A DNA stretch of 32,649 bases from assembly GCF_022346185.1 (NCBI RefSeq), contig NZ_JAKRMS010000035.1, positions 1-32,649 of the forward strand. The letters are read 5' to 3'. Source of the stretch: Cellulomonas sp. ACRRI (GTDB lineage: Bacteria; Actinomycetota; Actinomycetes; Actinomycetales; Cellulomonadaceae). The notes beneath the pieces were generated by a model. The model was given only the letters and a program-made list of their open reading frames with translations, was not told the origin of the DNA and ran no database searches. This document shows positions 31,670 through 32,649 of this stretch, one piece after another (positions within the stretch are counted from its first letter, which is position 1; the number at the start of each line of letters is the position of its first letter). A program made the position numbers and the translations under genes.

Positions 31670-32622
31670 GAGCCCAGACTACGGCGCGGGGCCGGGTCGT
31701 CCGTGGCCGGCCCGAGGGTCCCGGCGTCCGCCGCCCGGACCAGCGCCAGGGCCCGGTCGACCAGGTCCGGGTCGCGGGCGTCGAGCCAGTGCACGCGCGG
31801 GTCCCGGCCGAACCAGCCCATCTGCTTGCGGGCGAGCCGGCGGGTCCCGGCGACCACCTGGGCGCGCGCCTCGTCCTCGGTGATCTCGCCGCGCAGGGCG
31901 GCCAGCACCTCGGCGTAGCCGACGGCGCGGGAGGCCGTGCGGCCGATGCCGCGCCCGACCAGGCTGCGCACCTCGTCGACCAGCCCGGCGGCCCACATCC
32001 GGTCGACCCGCGCCTGCACGCGCTCGTCCAGCACCGCACGGTCGCAGTCCAGGCCGATCTGGACGGCGGGGACCTCGTAGTCGTGCCCGGGCAGGTTGGC
32101 GGAGTACGGCTTCCCGGTGAGGGCGATGACCTCGAGCGCCCGCACGATCCGGCGGGCGTTGCGGGGACCGATGTTCTCGGCGGCGACCGGGTCGGCCGCG
32201 GCGAGCTCCGCGTGCAGGGCACGGGCGCCCTCGGCCTCCACCCGCGCCTCCAGCGCCGCCCGGACGTCGGGGTCGGTGCCGGGGAACTCGATCCGGTCCA
32301 GCAGCGACCGCACGTACAGCCCCGACCCCCCGACGACGACGGGCCGGCGACCGCGCGCGGCGATGTCCGCCAGAGCCGCGCGCGCGTCCCGCTGGTAGGC
32401 GGCGACGGTGGCGTCCTCGTCGGGGTCGAGCACGTCGAGCAGGTGGTGCGGCACGCCCCGGCGCTCCGCGAGGGTGAGCTTGGCGGTGCCGATGTCCAGG
32501 CCGCGGTAGAGCTGCAGGGCGTCGGCGTTGACCACCTCGCCGTCCAGGTGCTCCGCGAGGGCGACGCCCAGGTCGGACTTGCCGGTCGCGGTCGGACCGA
32601 CCACGGCGACGACGACGGTCAA
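31666..32622 (-). CDS. miaA: tRNA dimethylallyltransferase
   Basis: This 318-residue enzyme adds a dimethylallyl group to A37 of tRNAs reading UNN codons. The P-loop is GPTATGKS at 9-16. Further family motifs are NADALQLYRGLDIGTAK (where many relatives have NADSMQ), PHHLLDVLDP, VVVGGSGLYVRSLLD and the C-terminal RRLARKQMGWFGRDPRVHW. The start is TTG at 32622: GAGGAG lies five bases upstream and the reading begins MTVVVAVVGPTATGKS as in relatives. It is the first gene of a coupled pair with dapF, overlapping by four bases. Upstream, 27 bases to the window edge contain only the ribosome binding site. Confidence 0.95.
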   Translation of the reverse strand: MTVVVAVVGPTATGKSDLGVALAEHLDGEVVNADALQLYRGLDIGTAKLTLAERRGVPHHLLDVLDPDEDATVAAYQRDARAALADIAARGRRPVVVGGSGLYVRSLLDRIEFPGTDPDVRAALEARVEAEGARALHAELAAADPVAAENIGPRNARRIVRALEVIALTGKPYSANLPGHDYEVPAVQIGLDCDRAVLDERVQARVDRMWAAGLVDEVRSLVGRGIGRTASRAVGYAEVLAALRGEITEDEARAQVVAGTRRLARKQMGWFGRDPRVHWLDARDPDLVDRALALVRAADAGTLGPATDDPAPRRSLGS

Positions 32623-32649
32623 CGGGGCTCCTCGGGGTGGTGCGGGGCG

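Overview
The window is chromosomal DNA of a very GC-rich actinobacterium. Codons nearly always end in G or C, GTG starts are frequent, and many genes appear leaderless. The gene families (DUF3040, SAV_6107-type HEPN, HelR-like helicase), TCGAAC-type LexA boxes and the order miaA-dapF-hflX-lexA/LysM-nrdR point to the Micrococcales. A Cellulomonas-like organism is my best guess, from gene order and style only. I see 27 protein genes, no rRNA, tRNA, insertion sequence, prophage or CRISPR array, and no island of foreign base composition.

Layout. (1) 1-4556: a translationally coupled operon of a MoxR AAA+ ATPase, a DUF58 protein and a membrane transglutaminase, followed by a terminator and an intergenic array of five 11-bp motifs at exact 19-bp steps (three direct, two inverted). 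(2) 4911-8138: DUF3040 membrane protein, then a two-gene operon (HEPN-domain protein and DNA polymerase IV) whose promoter has a perfect LexA box between -35 and -10. A spermidine-synthase-like methyltransferase is read divergently from the same 70-bp gap. (3) 8229-17807: cold-shock protein, MFS transporter, PAC2-family protein, HelR-like RNA-polymerase helicase, serA, an aldo/keto reductase and a fatty-acyl-CoA ligase with a palindromic operator over its promoter. (4) 17881-22371: S9 peptidase, nrdR, a probable small RNA, and the divergent LysM/lexA pair with three LexA boxes. (5) 22441-25529: class-V aminotransferase divergent from a LysR regulator, which converges on L-lactate dehydrogenase so tightly that both stop codons share one CTAG. 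(6) 25663-32622: DinG-type helicase, HflX, an RsmC-like methyltransferase, a small thioredoxin, DapF and MiaA.

The unifying theme is the DNA-damage response. LexA, the LysM protein (a candidate SOS division inhibitor by synteny with Rv2719c/DivS), DNA polymerase IV with its HEPN partner and possibly the SpeE-like methyltransferase form a small LexA regulon inside the window. NrdR (dNTP supply), the DinG-like helicase and HelR add nucleotide, helicase and transcription-machinery functions, but I see no LexA box at those genes. The rest is housekeeping: serine and lysine/peptidoglycan biosynthesis, tRNA modification, ribosome GTPase, fermentation and lipid activation.

The items most worth follow-up are the LexA-controlled HEPN-polymerase IV operon, the 19-bp-phased repeat array at 4606-4692, the candidate small RNA at about 20701-20866, and the palindrome over the fadD promoter.
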